From positions 1 through 64,000 of the forward strand of contig JAEDDH010000004.1 in assembly GCA_016293845.1 (NCBI GenBank): DNA of 64,000 nt. The letters are read 5' to 3'. Positions 1 through 7,903 of the stretch are shown here, in pieces. The translations under genes and the position numbers were made by a program. A model generated the notes under the pieces. The model was not told the DNA's origin and did no database searches. It worked only from the letters and a program-made list of their open reading frames with translations. This DNA is from Bacteroidales bacterium. GTDB taxonomy: Bacteria > Bacteroidota > Bacteroidia > Bacteroidales > UBA3824. Every line of letters starts with the position of its first letter. Within the stretch, counting starts at the first letter, position 1.

Positions 1-176
1 CCAACCTTATGGACTATGCCGAGGGTGACGAACTTTGGCATTTTCAATGGGATCAAATCCAAGACCCAAGCAGAGTTTGGATGAAGTGGAACAAGGCGGA
101 GAATGAGGGGGAGAGTATTATTACAGGTAGTTTTTTCAAAAGTGTTTTAAGAAAAATATTATCGCTATTTGAATGA
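1..176 (+). CDS. C-terminal end of a possible metallopeptidase-like surface or effector protein (partial)
   Basis: The frame is open from base 3 to a TGA at 174-176; the rest lies left of the window. The fragment begins NLMDYAEGDELWHFQWDQI. An N-x-M-D-Y string followed by an aromatic QWD motif recalls the Met-turn of metzincin zinc proteases and the tails of large Bacteroidota exported proteins. The zinc-binding HExxH part, if it exists, is outside the window. The following gene starts within a few bases of the stop, so the two were probably co-transcribed. Function is an inference from a very short stretch. Confidence 0.4.
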   Translation, partial: NLMDYAEGDELWHFQWDQIQDPSRVWMKWNKAENEGESIITGSFFKSVLRKILSLFE

Positions 177-177
177 A

Positions 178-893
178 ATGCTCCAATCCCCAATATTTAA
201 AAGTATTTATAATTATCTTGATAAATCGGAGTATTATGTCCAAATTGTTGAAAAAGACAAGGACAAATTGTCTAAGGAAGAATCAGAACATTATAAATAT
301 TTTTTAGGGTATTTTGATCGAAATCAAACAGATCAAACAGTTCTTTTCTACACTGTTTATGCAGGAGAAGAAAATCGTCCTTATAAACTTTTTCTTTTTA
401 ATTCTTCTAAAAAGCCTCTTTCTCAAACCGCTTTTACAGATGGAGCACCCTTATTAGAGGAAATGTTTCACGCAGCACATTTCTTTTTTTTAAAGAAAGC
501 AAACAAACTAGATAATTCTATATTCTTATCTCAAACGGAAACTGAGGTTGAATTTATTAAGGCTTATTGCTTATACTTAATGAGAAAGCAAAAAGAAAAT
601 ATTCTAATACATATAGTAAGTTTTTCGATTATTATCATTTTTGGTTAGACCAAAATGGAAATGAGGATGAAATAATTACAAGTTTTTTTGATATATTATA
701 AAATGCACCTTCTCAATTAACAAAACAAGAAAAACTGTTTTTTGTAGCACAAAATAAACAGTATATACTTGACAAGTTAAAAAATGTTGCTATTGACAAG
801 AGTAAAAAGTCTGAGGCATATAATACCTTGGATGTCAAAAAGGTTGATTGGAATTTGGAATTCGTAAGTTATCTTTTAGGTTTAAATTTTTGA
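178..893 (+). pseudogene. Broken gene: frameshift plus in-frame stop, unknown family
   Basis: An ATG at 178 opens a protein of about 140 sensible residues (MLQSPIFKSIYNYLDKSEYY start). It then runs into low-quality sequence after an A-rich stretch near 588-600 and stops at 648. The reading continues in another frame with good protein character (SKFFDYYHFWLDQNGNEDE), hits TAA at 699-701, and stays open in that same frame for a further 63 codons up to TGA at 891-893 (NAPSQLTKQEKLFF to SYLLGLNF). One frameshift and one nonsense change therefore restore a single protein of about 235 residues. I do not recognise the family. Its place directly after a possible exported effector would suit an immunity or accessory role, but that is only an inference. 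A+T content is higher than in the housekeeping genes downstream. Confidence 0.75.
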
Positions 894-896
894 TGT

Positions 897-1418
897 ATGA
901 AATGTAAAACAATAGTTATAATTTCGCTACTAATAATCCTTTGGGGATTTATGGCATATATTATATGTTGGTATCAGAAAGTAGTGGATGAACTCACTGA
1001 AAAGAACGATGATTTAAGAGTTGAGTTGTTTGTTACAAACGAAATTGCAGGAGTCAATTTTGAGTTAGAATTATACAAAGGTTTGATAGATACATTGACT
1101 ACTCAGCTAAGCAAATCCATTACAAAAAATCAGTTCTTATCTTTTTTTACATTAGATACTGTATGCTTTCTTGAATCAGTAGATAGTTGTTCTATTTGTT
1201 ATCCAGAATTTAAAGAGATATATCAAGAACATTGTTTAACACATCAACCACAAACATACAATACTATTTACAAGATAATTAACTTGCCAATTTATTATCT
1301 GTTTAATGATGATGTGTTTGTGGGCGAAATTGGTGGTTATCACAAAGTAAATCAGATTGATTTAGAGCATTATATATTTCATCGACTTGTTCGTTTTACG
1401 CACAGTGATATAATTTAA
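897..1418 (+). CDS. Small membrane-anchored protein with a thioredoxin-like CxxC
   Basis: The 173-residue protein has one N-terminal membrane segment (about residues 5-25) and then a short helical linker. Its C-terminal half carries a CSIC motif at 98-101 and, about 30 residues later, LPIYYLFNDD with P131 in the position of the thioredoxin cis-proline. This suggests a small extracytoplasmic thioredoxin-like fold, possibly involved in disulfide exchange, but the domain is shorter than usual and the match is weak. The ATG lies 3 bases after the stop of the broken gene upstream, so the two formed an operon. Codon use is A+T rich like its neighbours on the left and unlike the genes from 1.7 kb on. 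Confidence 0.5.
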   Translation: MKCKTIVIISLLIILWGFMAYIICWYQKVVDELTEKNDDLRVELFVTNEIAGVNFELELYKGLIDTLTTQLSKSITKNQFLSFFTLDTVCFLESVDSCSICYPEFKEIYQEHCLTHQPQTYNTIYKIINLPIYYLFNDDVFVGEIGGYHKVNQIDLEHYIFHRLVRFTHSDII

Positions 1419-1680
1419 TAAGCATCACAATTTAAGGAAAATTAATCCAAAAAACGAATAACACCCTCTCAAACTACCTCAATACACATAACAATATAAC
1501 AAAATGTTTTCAACCCTTTTATTGGATATCAATAAAAACCTCATCCCCCCTCGTATCCGTGCTATCCGCAAAGCATTATTATGCAATACCGTTGCACAAT
1601 GCTTTTTCCGTGCCCTTCGTGCTTTCTGTGGTTAAAAAAATATTCGTTTAATTCGGTGTTAAAAAGACAAAAAAAATAAA
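1419..1680. other. Gene-free stretch with an imperfect hairpin and repeat-like sequence
   Basis: No convincing coding frame is seen. Bases 1570-1605 form a two-part hairpin: AAAGCATT (1570-1577) pairs with AATGCTTT (1598-1605), and inside it TGCAA pairs with TTGCA. A few T residues follow, so it may terminate the upstream unit. The flanks (about 1545-1570 and 1605-1635) contain repeated CCGTGC/TTCGTGC strings, similar to decayed interspersed repeats that I recall from other bacterial genomes. Confidence 0.4.
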
Positions 1681-1712
1681 TTTGGAGAATAAAAACCAAA
1701 ACGTTACATTTG
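1681..1712 (+). promoter_or_regulatory. Bacteroidota-type promoter for murB
   Basis: TTTG at 1681-1684, a 20-base gap and TACATTTG at 1705-1712 match the TTTG/TAnnTTTG pattern recognised by the Bacteroidota primary sigma factor. Transcription would begin about 1719, giving a short leader before the murB ATG at 1737. Confidence 0.75.
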
Positions 1713-1736
1713 CGCATTAATTAAAAATAAGAAGAA

Positions 1737-2747
1737 ATGCTGTTCTATACCGATTATTCGCTCGAAACCCTCAACACATTTAACGTAAAGGCTAAGGCCG
1801 ACATCTTTATTGAAATAACCTCGGCAGCCGACCTCGAAGGCTATCAGCGCAGAAAAAAATATTCCGACCTGCCCCGCCTGATTCTTGGCAACGGCAGTAA
1901 TATATTATTTACCAAAAATTTCCAAGGGGCTGTGCTAAAAAACAGCATCAAGGGAATAGAAGTGGTAAGCGAAGACAACGAAAAAGCCGTGGTTAAAGCC
2001 GCCTCGGGCGAAGATTTCGACACTTTTGTGCAGTTTTGCGCCAAAAAACGTTTCTGCGGAATCGAAAACCTTTCGGCAATTCCCGGAACTGTGGGAGCGG
2101 CTGCCGTGCAAAACATCGGTGCATACGGTCAAGAAGCCTCACAGACCATTCAAGAGGTGGAATACTACAATTTTGAAACGGCTAAAATAGAAACCATCGC
2201 CGCCAAAGATTGCAAATTTGAATACCGTGGCAGCATTTTTAAAACCGACCTCGCAGGCAAAGTATTTATTACAGCGGTAACATTCTGTTTATCAAAGAAT
2301 TTTACACCTTGCACCGAATACGGCAAACTGCAAGAACTATTAAAAGACACTCCCATTATCACACCTATGATAATGCGCAGAGTAATAACCACTTATCGTG
2401 CATCAATAATTCCCGACACAAAAGAATACGGCAATGCGGGCAGTTTTTTCAAAAACCCTGTTATCACCGAAGCCGCCGCTAAAAAAATATTGGCAGAGAG
2501 TCCCGAACTCAAAACCTATCCTGCCGACAAAGGAAAGGTAAAACTTGCAGCAGGTCAACTTATTGATTTATGCGGTTTTAAAGGTGCAAACGAAGGTAAA
2601 GTTGGCACAGCCGAAAACCAAGCACTCATCATTGTAAACCTCGACAAAGCCACTGGCAAAGAAATTCACACTTTTGCCAACAAAATTGCCAAGACTGTAA
2701 AAGAAAAATACGGAGTAAAACTCGAACCCGAAGTTACTATCGTTTAA
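1737..2747 (+). CDS. murB: UDP-N-acetylenolpyruvoylglucosamine reductase
   Basis: This cytoplasmic flavoenzyme reduces UDP-GlcNAc-enolpyruvate to UDP-MurNAc with NADPH, the second committed step of peptidoglycan precursor synthesis. The 336 residues match the usual length of type I MurB. The FAD-binding region shows GNGSN at 51-55 and the IPGTVGAAAVQNIGAYGQE stretch around 115-133. The catalytic set is visible: Tyr163-Arg164 (EYRGSIF), Ser236 in GNAGSFFKNP, and Glu332 in the C-terminal LEPEV. A strong promoter lies just upstream and the YitT gene follows 1 base after the stop, so murB heads an operon. Confidence 0.95.
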   Translation: MLFYTDYSLETLNTFNVKAKADIFIEITSAADLEGYQRRKKYSDLPRLILGNGSNILFTKNFQGAVLKNSIKGIEVVSEDNEKAVVKAASGEDFDTFVQFCAKKRFCGIENLSAIPGTVGAAAVQNIGAYGQEASQTIQEVEYYNFETAKIETIAAKDCKFEYRGSIFKTDLAGKVFITAVTFCLSKNFTPCTEYGKLQELLKDTPIITPMIMRRVITTYRASIIPDTKEYGNAGSFFKNPVITEAAAKKILAESPELKTYPADKGKVKLAAGQLIDLCGFKGANEGKVGTAENQALIIVNLDKATGKEIHTFANKIAKTVKEKYGVKLEPEVTIV

Positions 2748-2748
2748 T

Positions 2749-3645
2749 ATGTTAAGTACAAAAACCAAAAAAGAATGCCTGTCGTATCTGATGATACTTG
2801 CGGGTACGTTTGCCATAGCCGCAGGATACATATTTTTTATTTCGCCATTTAAGATAACGCCGGGTGGAGTTTACGGTATATCCATTATGATTCACCACGT
2901 TACGCAAGGCAAGTTTGATATGTTTCCCGACGGTTTGCCCATCGGTACGCTTGCATTTTGCCTTGATATTCCGCTCACGCTTATTGGCACAAAAATCTTA
3001 GGACCAAAATTCGGCATCAAAACCGTTGTGGGCTTTACAGCAATGGCACTTTTTACATCGCTTTTAGAATACACTTGGGGTTACGAGGCGTTAGTTCCAG
3101 GCGAACCTTTGCTCTCGTCGATATTTGGCGGCGTACTTGTTGGCGTGGGTTGCGGATTGTGTTTTAAAGCCAAAGCCACCACAGGCGGAAGCGACATTAT
3201 TGCAATGATTCTTGCCAAATACACCCGCGCACCGCTTGGAATGTTGCAAATTTACGTTGATTCTACCATCGTGCTGTTCAGCCTCTTGGCATTCCACCAA
3301 TGGGATATTCCTCTATATTCGTGGATTGTGATTTTTATCACCGGCAAAGTGGTAGACATAATCCTTCAAGGACTTACAGTAGAAAAGGCACTCATTGTAA
3401 TATCCGACAAGCACGACATAATCCGTCAAGAAATTATCAAAAAAATGGATCGCGGCGGCACATATTTCAATGGCAAAGGAATGTTTCAAAACGCTGAAAA
3501 ACAGATAATTTTCACCGTTCTTTCGCGTCGCGAGGCCGAAATACTCAAAGATTATATCCGCGAAACCGACCCAAGGGCTTTTATGGCTGTGCTCGACGCA
3601 TCCGAAGTGCTCGGTGAAGGTTTTAAGAACCTGAATGACAATTGA
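2749..3645 (+). CDS. YitT family membrane protein (DUF161/DUF2179)
   Basis: This 298-residue inner-membrane protein has an N-terminal multi-helix part (about residues 12-200) opening with the family hallmark around FFISPFKITPGGVYGIS and a later TTGGSDIIA motif. A soluble C-terminal DUF2179 domain (about 215-290) follows. The biochemical role of the family is not established; transport has been suggested. It starts 1 base after murB. Its last codons and stop (LNDN-TGA) lie inside a short tandem repeat of TGACAAT, so the native C-terminus may have been altered slightly by arrival of that repeat. Confidence 0.88.
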   Translation: MLSTKTKKECLSYLMILAGTFAIAAGYIFFISPFKITPGGVYGISIMIHHVTQGKFDMFPDGLPIGTLAFCLDIPLTLIGTKILGPKFGIKTVVGFTAMALFTSLLEYTWGYEALVPGEPLLSSIFGGVLVGVGCGLCFKAKATTGGSDIIAMILAKYTRAPLGMLQIYVDSTIVLFSLLAFHQWDIPLYSWIVIFITGKVVDIILQGLTVEKALIVISDKHDIIRQEIIKKMDRGGTYFNGKGMFQNAEKQIIFTVLSRREAEILKDYIRETDPRAFMAVLDASEVLGEGFKNLNDN

Positions 3646-3678
3646 CAATTGACAATTATGAATTTTGAATTTTGAATT
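3636..3678. repeat. Two back-to-back 7-base tandem repeats
   Basis: Three copies of TGACAAT (3636-3656) are followed by TATG and then two and a half copies of AATTTTG (3661-3678). The element overlaps the stop codon of the YitT gene and fills the gap to ung. The same composite motif is, to my recollection, dispersed in many Bacteroidota genomes, which would make it a small interspersed element rather than a local slippage product. Confidence 0.65.
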
Positions 3679-3685
3679 AAAAAAA

Positions 3686-4348
3686 ATGGAAGTAAAGATA
3701 GAAGAAAGTTGGAAAAAAGCATTGGCAGATGAGTTTAACAAACCTTATTTTGAGCAACTTACAGCGTTTGTAAAATCAGAATACGCCACCACAACGGTAT
3801 ACCCCGAAGGCAAAAACATTTTTAACGCCTTCAACCTATGCCCGCTGCCAAATGTCAAGGTGGTAATAATCGGTCAAGACCCCTACCACGAACCGCGTCA
3901 GGCACACGGACTATGTTTTTCGGTGCAAGACGGCGTGGAGTTTCCCCCTTCGCTACAAAACATTTTCAAAGAGATAGAATCCGACCTTGGCACACCCATA
4001 CCACAGAGCGGAAACCTCGAACGTTGGGCACGTCAGGGAGTGTTTCTTTTAAACTCTATCCTCACCGTAAGGGCTCACCAAGCCGCATCGCACGCCAACA
4101 AAGGCTGGGAAACCTTCACCGACGAGGTTATCAAACAAATTTCTGACAAAACCGAAAACGTGGTGTTTATGCTTTGGGGCAATTACGCCAAAGTTAAAGG
4201 CAAAGTAATTGACACTAAAAAACACCTGATACTCAACACCGTACACCCATCGCCACTGAGCGTTTACCGAGGATTTTTTGGTTGCAAACATTTTAGCCGC
4301 GCCAATCAATATCTTAAAGAGCACGGCAAAACTCCCATAAATTGGTAA
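3686..4348 (+). CDS. ung: Uracil-DNA glycosylase, family 1
   Basis: The enzyme removes uracil from DNA to start base excision repair. The 220-residue protein (start at ATG 3686; an upstream TTG in the repeat is less likely) carries the catalytic water-activating motif GQDPYH at 63-68 with Asp65. It also has the FxxPPSLxNIxKE region and the C-terminal HPSPLSVYRGFF motif with the catalytic histidine. Length and motifs match the Ung family. The next gene starts 2 bases after the stop. Confidence 0.95.
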   Translation: MEVKIEESWKKALADEFNKPYFEQLTAFVKSEYATTTVYPEGKNIFNAFNLCPLPNVKVVIIGQDPYHEPRQAHGLCFSVQDGVEFPPSLQNIFKEIESDLGTPIPQSGNLERWARQGVFLLNSILTVRAHQAASHANKGWETFTDEVIKQISDKTENVVFMLWGNYAKVKGKVIDTKKHLILNTVHPSPLSVYRGFFGCKHFSRANQYLKEHGKTPINW

Positions 4349-4350
4349 CT

Positions 4351-4947
4351 ATGGCAAAACCCGACAGTTACACCACCATTGCCAAAAGCGGCGAAGGACT
4401 TTACAAAGACAAAGGCTCCAAATTTATCTCGTTTGCGTTTCATATCGAAACCGAAGACGAGGCGGACACTATACGCAAACAATTCAAAAAAAAATATTAC
4501 GATGCCACCCACGTGGTGTACGCCTTTCGCTTGGGTGCTGAGGGCGAAAAATTCCGTGCCGCCGACGATGGCGAACCCTCGGGCTCGTCAGGAATGCCTG
4601 TATACAACACCATCCGTTCAAAAAACATTACCGACGTTATAGTATTGGTGGTGAGATACTTTGGCGGCACAAAACTTGGTATCCCCGGGTTAATCGACGC
4701 ATATTCGCAAGCCGCTGCCCTTGCCTTAGACAATGCCGAAACCATCGAAAAAACTATTACACAAAATATTACAGTAGAAGTTCCCTACTCTATGGTCAAC
4801 TTTGTGATGCGCATAATCAAAGAAAACAACCTAACCGTGGCAGATATGTCGGGCGAAACCTCCTGCCGCATCACAATCGCCGTCCCCCTCAACCAAGCAT
4901 CACGAATAGAGGAATTGCTCAATCAAAATGGGAAAATTACGGTGTAA
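4351..4947 (+). CDS. YigZ/IMPACT family protein (UPF0029)
   Basis: This 198-residue cytoplasmic protein has the N-terminal UPF0029 fold, recognised by GSKFISFAF near the start and by HVVYAFRLG, DDGEPSGSSGMP and the VVRYFGGTKLGIPGL stretch. A smaller ferredoxin-like C-terminal half (about 135-198) follows. Family members bind nucleic acid or regulate translation (IMPACT in eukaryotes); the bacterial role is unclear. The ATG at 4351, two bases after the ung stop, is preferred over a TTG inside ung. It is probably co-transcribed with ung. Confidence 0.9.
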   Translation: MAKPDSYTTIAKSGEGLYKDKGSKFISFAFHIETEDEADTIRKQFKKKYYDATHVVYAFRLGAEGEKFRAADDGEPSGSSGMPVYNTIRSKNITDVIVLVVRYFGGTKLGIPGLIDAYSQAAALALDNAETIEKTITQNITVEVPYSMVNFVMRIIKENNLTVADMSGETSCRITIAVPLNQASRIEELLNQNGKITV

Positions 4948-5008
4948 AAAATAATAATCCGAATCATTCCAGCGTTTTACTATATTCACCTTTATATACT
5001 ATAGAAAT

Positions 5009-5551
5009 TTGGGATCAAAATTATACATAATAATCATAGCACTGATGAGCACGTTATGCACCTACGCGCAAGGGACAAGGGGGTTGACGGTTTCGCGTTC
5101 CGAAAAAATCGCGGTGGGTCAGGCTTATCCCGACATAACCGTGAAAGACATCAACCAAAACGACATTTCAATCAGTTCGTTCGCTGGCAAATTTGTGCTT
5201 GTGCAGTTTTGGGCTTCGTGGTGCAAGCCGAGCCGTGTCGACAACTCTACACTCGTAAACATTTACCCTAAATACAAAGACCGCAACTTTGACGGAGGCA
5301 ACGGATTAGAAATATACAGCATTTCGCTCGACGACAATTCTGCTAATTGGCGCAAAGCCATAGCCGAAGACAATGTGGCGCGATGGTATCAAGTTAGCGA
5401 ACTCACCGGCGTAAATAGCGATGCGGCAAGGCTTTGCAACGTTACTGCCATTCCTGCCAACTTTCTTATCAACGGTGATGGCATTATCATTGCCAAGCAA
5501 TTTAAAATTTCGGAACTCACCGACATATTAAACCAAAGTCTGCAACAATGA
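5009..5551 (+). CDS. Periplasmic thioredoxin-like (TlpA/ResA-type) protein with CxxS active site
   Basis: The 180-residue protein has an N-terminal signal sequence (about residues 5-21, ending AQ) and an AhpC/TlpA thioredoxin fold: VGQAYPDITVKD near 37, FVLVQFWASWC at 62-72 and the cis-proline loop at NVTAIPANFLI. The active site reads W-C72-K-P-S75, so the resolving cysteine is a serine. A CxxS site can trap or isomerise substrates but cannot complete a normal dithiol cycle. No in-frame ATG precedes the signal peptide, so a TTG start at 5009 is used; an ATG at 5045 would cut the signal peptide. The stop overlaps the next ATG by 4 bases, showing translational coupling. Confidence 0.82.
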   Translation: MGSKLYIIIIALMSTLCTYAQGTRGLTVSRSEKIAVGQAYPDITVKDINQNDISISSFAGKFVLVQFWASWCKPSRVDNSTLVNIYPKYKDRNFDGGNGLEIYSISLDDNSANWRKAIAEDNVARWYQVSELTGVNSDAARLCNVTAIPANFLINGDGIIIAKQFKISELTDILNQSLQQ

Positions 5552-6336
5552 AAATAGAAGAAATAATAACCGTGCTCGAAAACGTGTTTCCTCCTCAGTA
5601 TCAAGAAGGTTACGACAATGCCGGAATACAAATACTTGCCCACAGCGGCGACATTAATAGTTGCCTTGTAACCCTCGACGTTACCGAAGACGTTGTAAAC
5701 GAGGCTATTAGAAATCATTGTGGACTAATTCTCAGCCATCATCCACTGATATTTGGCAAAGGATTAATGCGTGTGGCTGCCGAAAACTATGTGCAACGCA
5801 TTGTGGCTCTGTGCATTAAAAATGGAATTTCAGTATATTCGGCACATACCAACTGCGATGCTGTGCTCACAGGCACTATTGCCGTAATGTGCAACAAATT
5901 GCAAATCACCGATTATCAAATACTTCAACCAGCACCACACAGCGATGGCAACCACGGCGGAGGGGCAATAGGAATGTTGCCGCAAGAGATACCCGCACAA
6001 GATTTTTTGCTCAAAGTAAAAAACGCATTTAACTGTGGAGCAATACGTTACACGCAAATAACAAAACCGATGGTGCGCAAAATTGCCCTTTGTCCGGGTA
6101 GCGGAAGTTTTTTGCTCAGCGAGGCAATAGCACAAAATGCCGATGTTTTTATCTCAGGCGACTTCACATATCACAAATTTTTTGATGCCGACGGCAAAAT
6201 TTTGCTCGTTGACATCGGACATTATGAGAGTGAAAATGGAATAAAACAAATTTTTAATGATATACTTACAAAAAATTTTTCTAACTTTGCCGTTAAAATA
6301 TCGGACACAAACACGAATCCTATAAAATATTTATAA
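5548..6336 (+). CDS. Nif3-like dinuclear metal-centre protein
   Basis: This 262-residue protein belongs to the NIF3/YqfO/YbgI family (often annotated as GTP cyclohydrolase 1 type 2 homologue), which forms hexameric rings with two metal ions per subunit. Visible metal-ligand motifs include LSHHPLIF near 57-64, YSAHTNCD near 97-104 and the C-terminal DIGHYESE. It lacks the central PII-like insertion of the longer members. Its ATG overlaps the stop of the thioredoxin-like gene, and the zinc-ribbon gene follows 6 bases downstream; a Nif3 gene next to a DUF164 zinc-ribbon gene is a common pairing in bacteria. The substrate is unknown. Confidence 0.9.
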   Translation: MKIEEIITVLENVFPPQYQEGYDNAGIQILAHSGDINSCLVTLDVTEDVVNEAIRNHCGLILSHHPLIFGKGLMRVAAENYVQRIVALCIKNGISVYSAHTNCDAVLTGTIAVMCNKLQITDYQILQPAPHSDGNHGGGAIGMLPQEIPAQDFLLKVKNAFNCGAIRYTQITKPMVRKIALCPGSGSFLLSEAIAQNADVFISGDFTYHKFFDADGKILLVDIGHYESENGIKQIFNDILTKNFSNFAVKISDTNTNPIKYL

Positions 6337-6342
6337 AAAAAT

Positions 6343-7128
6343 ATGGCAACAGAAAAAACAAAAAACAATGCAGGACTTGCAGACGTTACCGTAGAAGAGA
6401 AACTTACAGCACTCTACTCGTTGCAGACGATAGACTCAAAAACCGACTCTATCAAACGTCTTTGCGGCGAATTGCCACTTGAAGTTCAAGACCTTGAAGA
6501 CGAACTTGTTGGTCTTGAAACAAGATCAGCAAAAATAAAAGAAGAAATCTCGAAACTCGAAAGCGACATTGCACGCAAAAAGAACGACATCATCAACGCT
6601 CAGCAACTCATAAAAAAATATGAGGCTCAGCAGATGCAAGTACGCAACAATCGCGAATACGATTCTATCGCCAAAGAGGTAGAGTTCCAAAATTTGGACA
6701 TCAGCCTCTCCGAAAAGAAAATCAAAGAGTTTGAAAATCAGTTGACCACAAAAAAGAACATCCTCAGCGAATCAGCCGTTCGCCATCAGGATCGCGAGAA
6801 AGACCTCGAACGCAAAAAAGAGGAACTCAACTCGATAATCGCCGACACACAAAAAGACCAAGAGGCACTTGCTGCCCGTCGCAAACAATACGAAGACAAA
6901 ATTGAAGACCGTCTCCTCAACGCATACAACCGCATTAGAAACGGTGCTAAAAACGGACTCGCTGTTGTTCCCGTTCGCCGCGACGCTTGTGGTGGCTGCT
7001 TCAACAAGATTCCCCCGCAACGTCAGTTAGACGTGGCTTCGCACAAAAAAATCATTGTTTGCGAATACTGCGGACGCATCCTAATCGACGACGAAATGGC
7101 TCAGCAAATTGCTGAATCGATAAAATAA
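6343..7128 (+). CDS. Coiled-coil protein with C4 zinc ribbon (DUF164 type)
   Basis: The 261-residue cytoplasmic protein has a long charged coiled coil (about residues 50-190) followed by a C4 zinc ribbon. The first cysteine pair is in DACGGCFNKIPP and the second in VCEYCGRIL. This is the typical DUF164/zf-RING_7 arrangement. Its role is not established; nucleic-acid binding is often proposed. It follows the Nif3-like gene by 6 bases, and a hairpin just downstream may end this operon. Confidence 0.88.
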   Translation: MATEKTKNNAGLADVTVEEKLTALYSLQTIDSKTDSIKRLCGELPLEVQDLEDELVGLETRSAKIKEEISKLESDIARKKNDIINAQQLIKKYEAQQMQVRNNREYDSIAKEVEFQNLDISLSEKKIKEFENQLTTKKNILSESAVRHQDREKDLERKKEELNSIIADTQKDQEALAARRKQYEDKIEDRLLNAYNRIRNGAKNGLAVVPVRRDACGGCFNKIPPQRQLDVASHKKIIVCEYCGRILIDDEMAQQIAESIK

Positions 7129-7138
7129 TTTTTACCAT

Positions 7139-7175
7139 TGTAGGGATGCGGCACTCCACATCCCTACATTTTTAA
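7139..7175 (+). terminator. Perfect 10-bp inverted repeat followed by T-run
   Basis: TGTAGGGATG (7139-7148) pairs with CATCCCTACA (7159-7168) around a 10-base loop, and TTTTTAAT follows. It probably terminates the operon that ends with the zinc-ribbon gene. The GTAGGGATG stem also resembles dispersed palindromic repeats. Confidence 0.65.
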
Positions 7176-7190
7176 TACAACCTTTTTACT

Positions 7191-7403
7191 ATGACCGAAA
7201 CTATCAACTTAGACGACGAACTGTTTGAATCGGGCGAAATCACCAATTTCGACCTTGAACAGATTGTGCCAAAGGCTGAACTGAAATTTGAAGTGCTCAG
7301 CCGACGCGCCCTCGACAACGAACTACTCTTCGACTACAACGAATCAGGAATTGACCTCGTAAACCACGACCTCAAATCCATCTCTAAAATATTTGAAAAC
7401 TAA
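7191..7403 (+). CDS. Small acidic protein of unknown function
   Basis: The frame encodes 70 residues rich in Asp and Glu (MTETINLDDELFESGEI start), with no signal peptide, membrane segment or motif that I recognise. It is bounded by a terminator upstream and a lipoprotein gene 35 bases downstream. Codon choice (many GAC, AAC and CTC codons) agrees with the genuine genes nearby, which supports coding. Confidence 0.6.
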   Translation: MTETINLDDELFESGEITNFDLEQIVPKAELKFEVLSRRALDNELLFDYNESGIDLVNHDLKSISKIFEN

Positions 7404-7438
7404 AAGTCATTATAACAAACCATTAATACCAAAAAACT

Positions 7439-7903
7439 ATGAAAACAATAAAAAACATTCTGGCAGCATTAATGCTCATCACATTTGCCGCCACTTTCTC
7501 CGCATGCGAAGAAGACTCTCCAGAAACTATTCATTCCGTTAGCGAACTTAGCGGAACTTGGTCGTGGTCTTCTAAATTATCTACAGATTCAAAACCCAAA
7601 GAAGAAAATAATGATGAAGTATACTGCACTGTCAATATTTCAACTATCAACAATCAGATAGTGATTCAAAACTTTCAAAACCAAGGTTCAAACGAAACCA
7701 TAACTGCTGATGTTAAAGGAGATGCTTTCGACTTTTCAGGCACTCTTGCAAATGGTACTCTTGAAATTACTGAAGGTCATGGCACCATCCTTAGTAATTG
7801 GACTGTAATAAATATTTCTTACACAATTACCAATTTCTACGGAGTTACCGATAAAATTACCGCAACGTTAACCAAAACAAGCGTTACTGCAAAGAAAAAA
7901 TGA
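7439..7903 (+). CDS. Lipoprotein with a lipocalin-like body
   Basis: The 154-residue protein has a lipoprotein signal sequence (residues 1-22) ending in a TFSAC lipobox with Cys23, followed by acidic residues. That suits export to the outer membrane in Bacteroidota. The rest alternates beta-strand sequence (ELSGTWSWSSK, then repeated T/N-rich strands), resembling the small lipocalin-like or META-type lipoproteins common in this phylum. No specific ligand or function can be inferred. The stop overlaps the start of the methyltransferase gene by 4 bases. Confidence 0.7.
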   Translation: MKTIKNILAALMLITFAATFSACEEDSPETIHSVSELSGTWSWSSKLSTDSKPKEENNDEVYCTVNISTINNQIVIQNFQNQGSNETITADVKGDAFDFSGTLANGTLEITEGHGTILSNWTVINISYTITNFYGVTDKITATLTKTSVTAKKK

